Assembly: GCA_004296885.1 (NCBI GenBank) | Contig: SCVN01000002.1 | Location: 124,001-188,000, forward strand | Length of the DNA stretch: 64,000 nt | Origin: Nitrospirota bacterium | Lineage (GTDB): Bacteria > Nitrospirota > Nitrospiria > Nitrospirales > Nitrospiraceae | Reading direction: 5' to 3' | In this document: positions 35,045 to 43,794 of the stretch, one piece after another | Layout of the letters: each line of letters starts with the position of its first letter | How positions within the stretch are numbered: position 1 is the stretch's first letter | The notes under the pieces: model-generated | Database searches by the model: none | What the model saw: the letters and a program-made list of their open reading frames with translations, nothing else | What the model was told of the DNA's origin: nothing | Program-made: the position numbers and the translations under genes

Positions 35045-36661
35045 ATGAATCTGATCACCCTTGAAGAGAGTCAGCCGCAGGCTCCCACGATGACGCCGTC
35101 CGGCGGGCGCAAGTCCATCGTCCTTCTGAGGCCGCCTATGGTCGTGCCGAGGTGGGCGCATGTGTCCTCCATCTGCCCCCCTCTCGGGCTGGCTTACGTT
35201 GCCGCCTCCATCCGGAAGGCGGGGTTTCAAGTCCGTTGCGTGGATGCTCTGGGTGAAGCCCCCTTCCAATGCCTGGTACTGGAGAACCCCAATTTTCTTT
35301 CGTACGGGCTGCCGATTCCTCAAATCGTCGAACGAGTCGGCCAGGTGGACATTCTGGGCGTTTCGCTGATGTTCTCGCATGACTGGCCGGTGCACAAAGC
35401 CATCATCCAGGCCGTGCACGAAAAAAATCCCGGCGTGACGGTCATCTGCGGCGGGGAGCATATCAACGCCGTTCCGGAGTTCTGCCTGGGGGACTGTCCT
35501 GAGATCGACATGTGCGTGATGGGCGAAGGTGAAGAGACGATTATTGACTTATTGAATGCACTGCACGATGGACGGAATCTCAACGCCGTCCCCGGCATCA
35601 TGTTCCGCGCCGACGGAGGATTTATCAGAACGCCGACGAGACCCCGTATCCGGAAGCTCGACGAAATCCCCTGGCCGGCCTGGGATCTCTTCCCGCTGGA
35701 AACATACATGGCCAACGGGCTGGGTTACGGGGTTAATCCGGGACGGACTGTGCCGCTCCTAGTGTCGCGGGGATGTCCGTTCGAGTGCACCTTTTGCTCG
35801 AGCCCCCAGATGTGGACGACGCGCTGGCAGGCCCGTCCGGTCGACGATGTGCTGCGCGAGATGGAGTATTACGTTCAGAACTTTCAGGCTCAAAACTTCG
35901 ACTTCTACGATCTGACGACCATCATCAAGAAGGACTGGATCAAGGAATTTTGCGAGAAGGTCATTGCGAAGAACTGGAACATCACCTGGCAAATGCCGGC
36001 GGGAACGCGTGCAGAGGCGCTGGACGCCGAGGTGCTGCCCTTGATGTACCGGTCGGGGCAGCGGAACATCAGCTATGCGCCGGAGAGCGGTTCCCCCACG
36101 TCCCTCAAGCTGATCAAGAAAAAGGTCAGCCTGGATCGAATGAAGGTTTCCATTCGGAACGCCATTAAGGAAGGCATGAACGTGAAGCTCAACATGATCA
36201 TGGGGTTTCCTCATGAAACGAAGAAGGAGATCTTCGAGAGCTTCCGGTTTCTGCGGGAGGTGGCCATCCTCGGCGTGCACGATGTCTACATCGCCTGCTT
36301 CTCCCCCTACCCGGGATCCGAGCTTTTCGAAGAGTTGCAGCAATCCGGCCGCATCAAGGCTATGGACAGCGATTATTTTCTGATGCTCACAAGCTACAGC
36401 GATATGCGGTATTCCTATTCCTACTCGCCGCACATCTCGAATCGTCAGCTGACCGTCTACCGGCTTGGCGGCATGTTGATGTTTTACGTTATCAGTTATC
36501 TTATCCGGCCATGGCGTTTGTTTAGGGTCTTGCGCAACGTTATGGCCGGCAAAGAGGAATCCCGGCTGGATATGGCCTTAGGTCAGTTGCTGGAACGGCT
36601 GCGGAACAAGAAGGTCGCCTTGCAGGACGTGGAGCGGGCGAGCCTGGGAGCCAACCGGTGA
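35045..36661 (+). CDS. Cobalamin-binding radical SAM enzyme (class B type), second of tandem pair
   Basis: About 538 residues. The N-terminal B12-binding-type domain runs from about 25 to 170 (IVLLRPPMVVPRWAHVSSI, PPLGLAYVAASIRKAGF, VICGGEHINAVPE). The SAM motif CPFECTFC has cysteines at about 244, 248 and 251. SYAPESGSPTSLKLIKKKV and MIMGFPHETKKEI lie in the barrel. The C-terminus carries a hydrophobic stretch LGGMLMFYVISYLI, possibly membrane-associated. Such enzymes often act on lipids or complex glycans. CGGAGAA precedes ATG 35045. It differs enough from the upstream copy to suggest successive and not redundant steps. Substrate unknown. Confidence 0.85.
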   Translation: MNLITLEESQPQAPTMTPSGGRKSIVLLRPPMVVPRWAHVSSICPPLGLAYVAASIRKAGFQVRCVDALGEAPFQCLVLENPNFLSYGLPIPQIVERVGQVDILGVSLMFSHDWPVHKAIIQAVHEKNPGVTVICGGEHINAVPEFCLGDCPEIDMCVMGEGEETIIDLLNALHDGRNLNAVPGIMFRADGGFIRTPTRPRIRKLDEIPWPAWDLFPLETYMANGLGYGVNPGRTVPLLVSRGCPFECTFCSSPQMWTTRWQARPVDDVLREMEYYVQNFQAQNFDFYDLTTIIKKDWIKEFCEKVIAKNWNITWQMPAGTRAEALDAEVLPLMYRSGQRNISYAPESGSPTSLKLIKKKVSLDRMKVSIRNAIKEGMNVKLNMIMGFPHETKKEIFESFRFLREVAILGVHDVYIACFSPYPGSELFEELQQSGRIKAMDSDYFLMLTSYSDMRYSYSYSPHISNRQLTVYRLGGMLMFYVISYLIRPWRLFRVLRNVMAGKEESRLDMALGQLLERLRNKKVALQDVERASLGANR

Positions 36662-36976
36662 GGAGGTTTGCCCGCGGGCTGCTTTGCCTTGGCCTGTGCC
36701 GTCGAAACCGCTGTTCATTGTTGTAAACGTTCCTCCCCGTCCGCCCCGCCCCCTCCATGGAACAAGATAGATTGCTGACAGAGATCATGCGGACGGTCTC
36801 CACGCGGGAACTCCAAGAGGTTTGAGGTCATATGGAGATGTCCGCCGCAGCTGCGATCTGACGATCGCCCCCGGACTCTTTCTCGCGCACTCAATCACTC
36901 TCTCCCCTTCCCGGCTCCCGTCCATGTCGTCAATGCGGTCAGCGTCCCAGGCAGAGCCGGGGGATGTCGAATTATC
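36662..36976. other. 315-base gap without a supported gene
   Basis: This is the longest gene-free stretch on the + strand. It contains the 10-base palindrome GCCCGCGGGC near 36670 without a T-tract, and a 22-codon reading frame (ATG 36757 to TGA 36825) with no homology I can recognise and no ribosome binding site. No clear promoter boxes were seen, although it is the natural place for an internal promoter for the 37-64 kb genes. Confidence 0.4.
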
Positions 36977-38155
36977 ATGCGGGCATTGTTTGTCTCATAC
37001 AACGGGGCGCTTGATTCACTGGGGCAGAGCCAGGTGCTTCCCTATCTGCGCGAACTCCAGCGTGATGGGCATGCCATCAGGCTCTTGAGTTTCGAGCGGC
37101 CGGCGGCCGAGGCCGGGCAGCGTGCGGCCGCCCTTCAGGAACAGCTGCGAGACCGAGGGATCGGCTGGACGTGGCTGTGGTACCACAAACGCCCGCCGGT
37201 CCTTTCCACGCTGTGGGATGTTCTCTTGGGGATGGCCGTGACCTTCTGGCTGACCGTCCGGTATGGAATTCATGTTCTGCACGCGCGTTCGCAAGTGGCG
37301 GCGGCCATGGTCTGGCCTGTGGCCCGTCTGCTCCGGCGCCGCTTTGTCTTTGACCTTCGCGGGCAGATGGCCTACGAGTACGCCGATGGCGGGACCTGGT
37401 CGGAGGGCGGGCTCATTTATCGCCTGGTCGAGCGGGCGGAGCGGCGTTTTATCAAGGATGCGGATGCCATCGTGGTATTGACCCGAGTCCTGGCCGGTGA
37501 CTTGCGAACGGCTGGCGTCCGTCCGCCCGTCGTCATTCCGACCTGCGTGGATCTTCAACTGTTTGCCCCGCCGGCACCAGGGGGCCGGTTGGCAACCATG
37601 GCCTACTGCGGGTCGCTCGGAGCCCGATACGCGCCGGAATTGCTGGTAGCCTTCTACCTCGAGGCCGCGCGGAAGATTCCGGGGCTCCGCCTGCTGTTGC
37701 TGACGCACAGCGATCCAAGTCTGGTGAAACAGATGCTGGCCGACGCAGGTTCTCCGGCCGAGCGGTGCAACACCATGCAGGCGCGGCACCAGGAAGTGCC
37801 AGACCACTTGACCAGCGCGCTCTTCGGAGTGCTGCTCTTGCGTGGGGCGCGATCGCTTCGCGGAGCCTGTCCTACCAAGGTGGGGGAATACCTGGCCGCC
37901 GGGCTGCCAGTCGTGTCAAGTCCGGGCATCGGAGATCTGGACATGCTTCTCGAACAGGAGCGGGTCGGGGTCGTTCTCAAGGGCCATGACCCGGAGGCCA
38001 TCTCGGAAGGGGTTGGCAAGCTGATCGAACTGCTTGCCGAGGGAGAGCCGATGCGAACCCGGTGCCGCCGGTTCGCGGAAAAAGAATACTCCGTGGCCGG
38101 CACCGGTGGGCCGGCCTACCGCACGCTGTATCGAAGCCTTGAGTCGCGCCGATGA
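36977..38155 (+). CDS. Glycosyltransferase family 4-like protein (GT-B)
   Basis: A 392-residue GT-B enzyme. The N-terminal acceptor domain begins RALFVSYNGALDSLGQSQ, with VLHARSQVAAAM near 98 and FDLRGQMAYEYADGG near 125. The donor domain has MAYCGSLGARYAPELL near 210 and CPTKVGEYLAAGLPVVSS near 305, which takes the place of the usual E-x7-E loop. It probably extends a lipid-linked glycan. The spacing from GGGGG to the ATG is long, so initiation looks weak. The gene overlaps the next by 4 bases (ATGA). Confidence 0.8.
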   Translation: MRALFVSYNGALDSLGQSQVLPYLRELQRDGHAIRLLSFERPAAEAGQRAAALQEQLRDRGIGWTWLWYHKRPPVLSTLWDVLLGMAVTFWLTVRYGIHVLHARSQVAAAMVWPVARLLRRRFVFDLRGQMAYEYADGGTWSEGGLIYRLVERAERRFIKDADAIVVLTRVLAGDLRTAGVRPPVVIPTCVDLQLFAPPAPGGRLATMAYCGSLGARYAPELLVAFYLEAARKIPGLRLLLLTHSDPSLVKQMLADAGSPAERCNTMQARHQEVPDHLTSALFGVLLLRGARSLRGACPTKVGEYLAAGLPVVSSPGIGDLDMLLEQERVGVVLKGHDPEAISEGVGKLIELLAEGEPMRTRCRRFAEKEYSVAGTGGPAYRTLYRSLESRR

Positions 38156-39240
38156 GGATCCACTTCCTTGTTCCCTACCCGAAGGATCAGGCTCCTAGCC
38201 AGCACCTGAAGTTCGAGCAGTACTATGACCGCTTTGAGCAGATAGGTTTCGAGGTTATCCATGATGCTTTCTACAGCAAGGCGCTCTATCGGACGCTGGC
38301 GAAATCCGCGCTGCTGGGAAAAGTGGCGGGAGTGCTGTGGGCCTGCATCAAGCGGCTGCGGTCATTATGGATCGCCTGGCGGAGCGATCTGGTGTATATC
38401 AGCCTCGAAGCCCTGCCGCTGGGGCCCCCGTTGATGGAGTGGGTGATCGTCCGGATCCTGCGACGGCCGATGGTCTACGACATCGACGACCTGATCTATC
38501 TGAAGAAGCCCGGCACTCGTGATGTCCTGCCGAATCTGGTGAGCCGCAAGTGGAAGGTGAAGTGCCTCATGCGCATGAGCCGGCACGTCATCGTCTGCAC
38601 GCCTCACCTGGAAAAAGTGGCCCGAAGCGTCAATGACCGCGTAACTCGCATCTCCTCCACCATCGACACGGAGAAATACCGGCCCCGCACGCAATACGAG
38701 ACGGTCCGTGTGACCGTCGGATGGAGCGGAAGCTTCTCCACCTCGCCCTATCTGCACCTATTGGACAATGTGCTCCGAGCACTCCAGCAACGGTACGGCG
38801 CGGCCATCTATGTCATCGGGGATGCCAACTTCTCGATCCCAGGGGTCGAGGTCAAGGCGATTCCCTGGAGGCTCGAGACCGAGGTGGAGGACCTGCTCAG
38901 GATCGACATCGGACTCTATCCGTTGCCGCATGAGGAATGGGTGTTGGGCAAGAGCGGATTGAAAGCGCTCCAATACATGGGATTGGGAATCCCCACCGTT
39001 CTGACTCCCGTCGGCGCCAACCTGGAGATTGTGTCTCACGGGCAGAACGGGTTTTTTGCCGACAACGAAGAGGCGTGGATCACGGTCGTCGGCAAGCTCA
39101 TCGAGGACCCGGAACTGCGGGCCCGGATCGGAAGGGCCGGCCGGAGGACCGTCGAGGAGAGGTATTCGGTCGAGAGCAACTGGCCGTCGTACCGTGACAT
39201 CGTGCAAACCTCCCTGAGCGGGAGATCTGCCGGCGCGTGA
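38152..39240 (+). CDS. Glycosyltransferase family 4-like protein (GT-B)
   Basis: A 362-residue GT-B enzyme. It begins RIHFLVPYPKDQAPSQHLKFEQ, and VYDIDDLIYLKKPG near 106 resembles the acceptor-domain signature of a GT4 subfamily often found in surface-polysaccharide clusters. GWSGSFSTSPYLHLL near 190 starts the donor domain. LGKSGLKALQYMGLGIPTVLTPVG near 265 is the donor-sugar loop. It likely adds a sugar at the cytoplasmic face. ATGA overlap with the preceding GT4 suggests the two act in sequence. Donor sugar unknown. Confidence 0.8.
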   Translation: MRIHFLVPYPKDQAPSQHLKFEQYYDRFEQIGFEVIHDAFYSKALYRTLAKSALLGKVAGVLWACIKRLRSLWIAWRSDLVYISLEALPLGPPLMEWVIVRILRRPMVYDIDDLIYLKKPGTRDVLPNLVSRKWKVKCLMRMSRHVIVCTPHLEKVARSVNDRVTRISSTIDTEKYRPRTQYETVRVTVGWSGSFSTSPYLHLLDNVLRALQQRYGAAIYVIGDANFSIPGVEVKAIPWRLETEVEDLLRIDIGLYPLPHEEWVLGKSGLKALQYMGLGIPTVLTPVGANLEIVSHGQNGFFADNEEAWITVVGKLIEDPELRARIGRAGRRTVEERYSVESNWPSYRDIVQTSLSGRSAGA

Positions 39241-39305
39241 ACTCAGGCCGGGCGGTCCGGCACAGGGAGAGCGAACGTGAGAATTGTGTGCGCGAGGAAG
39301 CGGTA

Positions 39306-41240
39306 ATGTGCGGAATATGCGGGATCCTAAATCTTGACGGGGCGCCGGTTGATCTCCGTGTCCTCGGAGGCATGATGGCGAGCCTGACTCATCGTGGCCC
39401 TGATGCGGAGGGCAGCCATATCAATGCCCGGCCGTCCTCGTCCCAGGGGCCCGCCGTGGGCCTGGGCCATCGCCGGCTGTCCATCATCGATCTGAGCCCC
39501 AAGGGACGGCAACCGATGGCGAACGAGGACGACTCGCTCTGGATCGTCCTCAACGGAGAGATCTACAACTTCCGTGACCTTCGCGCGCAGCTTCAATCCA
39601 AGGGGCATACGTTTCGGTCGGACTCCGATACGGAGGTGGTCCTCCATCTGTACGAGGAACTGGGAGACAAATGCGTCGAGGCCCTGGACGGAATGTTTGC
39701 CTTCGCGCTGTGGGACGAAAGGCGGAAACGGCTCTTCCTGGCCAGGGACCGTGTGGGCAAGAAACCGCTCTTTTACGGACAGGCCGGCTCTACCTTCGTC
39801 TTCGGGTCCGAGGTGAAGGCACTCCTGCAGCATCCCGCCGTCGCCGCCGAGATCTCGTTGGAAGCGCTTCCCTGTTACTTCACGTTCGGCTACGCGCCCC
39901 AGGGACAAACCTTCTACCGGGGGCTGCACCAACTCAAACCCGCTCATGCCATGATGGTCGAGGCCGATGGGCGGATGGAGACCTGGCGGTACTGGGATCT
40001 GGATTTCGGGGCTCCGCGGTCCCGGGAGCCCTCGCTCCCCGAGGCGACGGCGCGCGTCCGCGACCTCGTGACGGAGGCCGTCCGGAAGCGTCTTGTGGCT
40101 GATGTGCCCGTCGGGGCCTTTCTGAGCGGCGGTCTCGACTCCAGCATCGTCGTGGGCCTGATGAGCCGCCTCATGGACAAGCCGGTGAAGACCTTCAGCA
40201 TTGGCTTCACCGGTGATCCGGACTTCGACGAGACGCGTTACGCGCGGATTGTGGCCTCCCATTTCGGCACGGATCACACGGAGTTCATCGTCGAGCCGAA
40301 GGCCATCGACCTGATTGAACCGCTGGTCTGGCACCATGACGGACCCTACGGAGATCCCTCCGCAATCCCCACTTCCATCATGGCCAAGCTGACCCGGCAA
40401 CACGTGACCGTGGCGCTGAACGGGGACGGGGGCGACGAGCTCTTCGCGGGCTACCTTCGCTTCCAGGCCGCCCTGGCCGCGGACCGGCTGCCGCCCGCCC
40501 TCGGCCGCCTGGCCGGCCGGATTCTCAGCGTCGTCCCGGAGCCCAAGGCCTACCATCACTGGCTGCGGCGCGCCCAGCGATTTTTTGCCGCCGCCTCGGA
40601 CGGGCTCTTTGAGCGCCTGCAGCGCTGGACCGCCTTCTTCGATGCGGATCTGCGGGAGCTGCTGCGGCCGGAGGTCTTTGCAGGCATCCCGGTGGGCGGC
40701 AGCGGGTACCCGCCGGAGCTCATTGCCAGGACCTCCCAGTTCTCGACGCTGTCCAAGGTCCTGTATGTGAACTTCATGACCTATCTTCCGGAAGATCTGC
40801 TCGTGAAGATGGACCGCGCGACGATGATGCACAGCCTCGAAGGGCGCTCGCCGTTCCTCGACCACCACCTGGCCGACTACGTCGCCGGACTTCCGGACCA
40901 CCACAAGCTGCGCCGGGGGACGACGAAATATGTTCTACGGACGGCTTTTGCCGACCTCCTACCCCAGGAAATCCTGCGGAGAGGGAAACGCGGGTTCGGC
41001 GTTCCACTGGGCGCCTGGTTCCGCGGCGAGTTGCGGGACTACCTCCAGGAGAACCTGCTCTCCCCGACCGCCCTCTCGCGCGACTATCTGCAACCGGGTT
41101 TCGTCGGTCGGATGGTCCGGGAGCACGTCGATGGCTCGCGGGACCACGGAAATCGTCTGTGGGCGCTGCTGACCTTCGAAGTATGGCTGCGCATGATGCG
41201 CGACCAGGCGGGTCGGCGGCCGGGAGCAGTCCGCGCATGA
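39306..41240 (+). CDS. asnB: Asparagine synthase-type glutamine amidotransferase (AsnB-like)
   Basis: A 644-residue two-domain enzyme. The catalytic Cys directly follows Met1 (MCGICGILN), which fixes the start at 39306, with GAGGAA upstream, although the frame is open to 39237. The glutaminase domain runs to about 200. The synthetase domain has the PP-loop SGGLDSSIVVGL near residue 275 and NGDGGDELFAGY near 375. In glycan clusters such proteins usually amidate a uronic acid or other carboxylate and do not make free asparagine. A UDP-ManNAcA-type uronate or a nonulosonate carboxylate is a possible target, but this is inference. It follows two GT4 genes. Confidence 0.86.
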   Translation: MCGICGILNLDGAPVDLRVLGGMMASLTHRGPDAEGSHINARPSSSQGPAVGLGHRRLSIIDLSPKGRQPMANEDDSLWIVLNGEIYNFRDLRAQLQSKGHTFRSDSDTEVVLHLYEELGDKCVEALDGMFAFALWDERRKRLFLARDRVGKKPLFYGQAGSTFVFGSEVKALLQHPAVAAEISLEALPCYFTFGYAPQGQTFYRGLHQLKPAHAMMVEADGRMETWRYWDLDFGAPRSREPSLPEATARVRDLVTEAVRKRLVADVPVGAFLSGGLDSSIVVGLMSRLMDKPVKTFSIGFTGDPDFDETRYARIVASHFGTDHTEFIVEPKAIDLIEPLVWHHDGPYGDPSAIPTSIMAKLTRQHVTVALNGDGGDELFAGYLRFQAALAADRLPPALGRLAGRILSVVPEPKAYHHWLRRAQRFFAAASDGLFERLQRWTAFFDADLRELLRPEVFAGIPVGGSGYPPELIARTSQFSTLSKVLYVNFMTYLPEDLLVKMDRATMMHSLEGRSPFLDHHLADYVAGLPDHHKLRRGTTKYVLRTAFADLLPQEILRRGKRGFGVPLGAWFRGELRDYLQENLLSPTALSRDYLQPGFVGRMVREHVDGSRDHGNRLWALLTFEVWLRMMRDQAGRRPGAVRA

Positions 41241-41276
41241 ACGGATGCAACGGTGCCTGGCGGCGAGCGGTTCTGC

Positions 41277-42416
41277 ATGGGGCCCGGGCCGCAGCCTGTG
41301 ATCGAGGCGCGAGTGCAGCCGGCCGTTAGCCTGTCTGCCATGAACGGCACCCTCCCTGTTTTGCCCAGCGACTACGACGCGCTGTCCGACTTCCTGGCCG
41401 GGTTTCCCGGCGAGACCAACCCGCGCTCGTTCTGGCTCGACCGGTTTGCCTTGTGGTGGGACCGCAATCCCGCGTTCCGGGCCGGCGCCGAGAGAGGGTG
41501 GCTGCTTCGGAAGGACGGAACGGTCGTGGGCTTCTGCGGGATGGTCCCCTCCTGGTTCCAGCGGGGCGGCGAGGAGACAGCGGCCCTGACCGCCACGACT
41601 TGGCGCGTCCTGCCGGAGTTCCGCAGCCAGAGCCTGACGCTCTTCCTCGCCGTGCTCCGCGCCGCGAGGGACACCGTGATTTTCTGCACCACCCCCGGCG
41701 AGGCCACCGTAGCGGTGCTCAAGGCGATGAAATTCCAGTTGCTTCCCAGGGGCGACAGTCAAAGGAGCGTAGTGCCCATCCATGCGAGCCGTGTGGCGGC
41801 GGCCCAATTGGAAGACCGGTGGGGAGGGTCTGTGCTGGCGGGAGTGCTGGCCCGCGGACTGGACTTGTGGAGCGCCACGCGGCTCCGGCATCTCAGGCAC
41901 GCGCCGAGCGGGGTCGAAGTGCGTGAGCTTGCGCATGCGGACGTCCGGTTCGACGGGCTGTGGGAGCGGACGAGGGGGCGTTACGCGAACACCAACGTGC
42001 GGCGTGCCGAGGTCATCAATTGGTTCTGTTTCGGCCACCCGGGGATGCGGAAGACGCTCCTGGGGGCCTATGTCAACGACGACCTGGTGGGCTACGGGAT
42101 CTTCCGTCTCAACGCCGAGAACCGGTTCGGTTTGAAGGTCTTCGAATGCCTGGATCTGTGGCCGGACCCGGCCGAGGGCCGCGTGCTGCAGGCACTGGTG
42201 CGGGGCGCCACGGAACACGCCGAGGCCCACGGCTACGACCTGCTCGCCGTGCCGCATTTCTCCTCCGGCCTCGCGAGCGGGCTGAGGGAATTGGGCCTGA
42301 TTCAGTTGGCGGGGCGCGAGAGACGGGACTACTTTCGAACGGAGGGCCGGAATGCCGGCGGCATGACGGAGGCCAATTCCTATTTTGTTGCCGCACAGGG
42401 AGATGACGGTCTGTGA
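41277..42416 (+). CDS. GNAT-like acyltransferase, possibly two GNAT halves
   Basis: About 380 residues, start uncertain (GTG 41253, ATG 41277 or ATG 41340; none has a good ribosome binding site). Two halves look like GNAT folds: one around GTVVGFCGMVPSWFQ and TTWRVLPEFRSQSLTLFLAVL, the other around LGAYVNDDLVGYGIFRLN and ALVRGATEHAEAHGYDLLAV. GNAT proteins transfer acyl groups to amines, and relatives in polysaccharide clusters are often annotated only as GNAT or FemAB-like. It may N-acylate an amino sugar using acyl groups from the downstream ACP module; that link is inference from proximity. Confidence 0.6.
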   Translation: MGPGPQPVIEARVQPAVSLSAMNGTLPVLPSDYDALSDFLAGFPGETNPRSFWLDRFALWWDRNPAFRAGAERGWLLRKDGTVVGFCGMVPSWFQRGGEETAALTATTWRVLPEFRSQSLTLFLAVLRAARDTVIFCTTPGEATVAVLKAMKFQLLPRGDSQRSVVPIHASRVAAAQLEDRWGGSVLAGVLARGLDLWSATRLRHLRHAPSGVEVRELAHADVRFDGLWERTRGRYANTNVRRAEVINWFCFGHPGMRKTLLGAYVNDDLVGYGIFRLNAENRFGLKVFECLDLWPDPAEGRVLQALVRGATEHAEAHGYDLLAVPHFSSGLASGLRELGLIQLAGRERRDYFRTEGRNAGGMTEANSYFVAAQGDDGL

Positions 42417-42484
42417 GCGCCGGGCGGGCATGCAAAGAGGGGCCGGTCTTCCTGCTGCGTGCAGGATGCGGGCGTGGCTAGGCG

Positions 42485-43459
42485 GTGCTCTCAAGGGCAG
42501 GGCTGAAATGGGTCTACTTCACAGGGCTTGCCGCCATCGGCCGGGGCGCCGGCCTGCTGCGGAGGATCCGGCGGGACAATCTGGTGGTGGTGCTCAACCT
42601 GCACCAGGTGTCGCCGCGGTCCAACCCGTTCTGGAGCCCCTTGCAGCCGCGCCTCTTCGAGGACCTGCTGCGGTTCATGAAGCGCCACTTCGACGTGATC
42701 ACGTTCGGCGAGTTGGCTGCGGCGAGAGGCAGCCGCCCGGTTGCGATCCTCTCGTTCGACGACGGCTATTACGACTTTGTCGAGTACGCGATGCCGCTCC
42801 TGCACAAGCACGGGATGCGGGCCAACCAGAACATCGTGCCGTCCTGCGTGGAAAGCGGACGCCCGCCCTGGAACGTCCAGCTCTCGGACTTTCTCAATGG
42901 CGCGCCTAGGACGCTCATCAACGAGCTGCGGCTGCCGGGCTTTGCCGAGGGACTGGCCGGGGACGACGTTGACAGCAAGACACGGTACGGGGTCGCGTTG
43001 AGCCGGTTCCTGAAGACGCGGTCGAGGCAGGAACGGCAGCCGCTCTGGTCCCGTGTGGAACAGGTCATGGAGAAAGCCGACTGGACCATGACCCGCATGA
43101 TGAGCGCCGCCGACGTCCGCGCGGCCGGCGCCAGCCAGGAAATCGGCGTCCACTCCTACGCGCATGATTCGATGGAGTTCGAGAGCGACGCGTTCTTCGA
43201 GGAGGATCTGGACCGGTGTGTCGCGTATTTCGAGGACATCCTCCGCATGCCCCTATCCATCTATGCCTTTCCGAACGGGAGCTACCGTCCGATCCACCTC
43301 GAGATCTTGCGTCGCCGGGGGATCAGCCATATCTTGCTCGTGGACGAGAAATTTGCCAGACGGCCCTGCGCCGTCTGTCCCCGGTTCACCATGTATGGGG
43401 ATTCGCCGGCGGAAACCCGGTTTCGGGCGCTCGGGTACTACGCGCAGGGCGTGGGTTAG
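42485..43459 (+). CDS. Polysaccharide deacetylase family protein (NodB homology, CE4)
   Basis: A 324-residue protein of the CE4 fold. Motif 1 is LSFDDGYYDFVEYA near residue 90 with the catalytic and metal-binding Asp pair. The metal-binding His motif is GVHSYAHDSMEF near 221, and YAFPNGSYRP near 262 is motif 4-like. It would remove N- or O-acetyl groups from a sugar. No clear signal peptide is seen, although residues 8-25 are mildly hydrophobic, so it may act on a cytoplasmic or membrane-bound intermediate. Deacetylation beside an ACP and a GNAT suggests exchange of an acetyl for another acyl group. GTG start. Confidence 0.8.
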   Translation: MLSRAGLKWVYFTGLAAIGRGAGLLRRIRRDNLVVVLNLHQVSPRSNPFWSPLQPRLFEDLLRFMKRHFDVITFGELAAARGSRPVAILSFDDGYYDFVEYAMPLLHKHGMRANQNIVPSCVESGRPPWNVQLSDFLNGAPRTLINELRLPGFAEGLAGDDVDSKTRYGVALSRFLKTRSRQERQPLWSRVEQVMEKADWTMTRMMSAADVRAAGASQEIGVHSYAHDSMEFESDAFFEEDLDRCVAYFEDILRMPLSIYAFPNGSYRPIHLEILRRRGISHILLVDEKFARRPCAVCPRFTMYGDSPAETRFRALGYYAQGVG

Positions 43460-43482
43460 ACGCGACACACAAGAGTTGAACG

Positions 43483-43794
43483 ATGGACATGGCGACGAAA
43501 GACAAGGTGCTCCAGGTCATTTACAGCGGCATCGATGCCGTCAACCAGGTGTCAGCCAAGGAGGCCCGGTTGAACAAGGAGCCGGAGACGGCCCTGATGG
43601 GAGAGGCGGGGAAATTGGACTCACTCGGACTGGTGAATCTGATCGTGGCGATCGAGCAGAAGCTTGAAGAGGAGTTTGACGTGACGGTCAACCTGGCGGA
43701 CGGCCAGGCCATGTCGCTGAAGGACAATCCCTTCGCCACGGTGTCGACGCTCGCCGACTACATCGCGGGGATTTTGGAGCAACGGAAGCCATGA
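43483..43794 (+). CDS. Acyl carrier protein
   Basis: A 103-residue small acidic helical protein. The phosphopantetheine attachment Ser is in GKLDSLGLVNLIVAIE (Ser near residue 47). Following helices LEEEFDVTVNLAD and NPFATVSTLADYIAGILEQ fit the four-helix ACP fold. It is longer at the N-terminus than the FabF-type ACP, as common for dedicated ACPs in secondary or glycan pathways. The adjacent FkbH-like gene, with which it overlaps by 4 bases (ATGA), indicates a partnership in loading a hydroxy-acyl unit (for example glyceryl) onto the ACP. ATG 43489 is also possible. Confidence 0.88.
   Translation: MDMATKDKVLQVIYSGIDAVNQVSAKEARLNKEPETALMGEAGKLDSLGLVNLIVAIEQKLEEEFDVTVNLADGQAMSLKDNPFATVSTLADYIAGILEQRKP

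Noticed and set aside
36668-36680. GCCCGCGGGC as a terminator
   Set aside because: A palindrome of ten bases without a loop or a following T-run does not form a rho-independent terminator.
39327-40904. 525-codon minus-strand open frame under asnB
   Set aside because: AsnB has complete catalytic motifs on the + strand across this span. The antisense translation shows no motif.
41253-42416. Calling the 41.3 kb gene a FemAB peptidyl transferase
   Set aside because: The two GNAT-like halves are visible, but I see no specific FemAB or peptidoglycan-bridge motif, so only a GNAT-like call is supported.
40959-42494. 511-codon minus-strand open frame across the asnB end and the GNAT gene
   Set aside because: It crosses the boundary of two + strand genes and has no domain signals.
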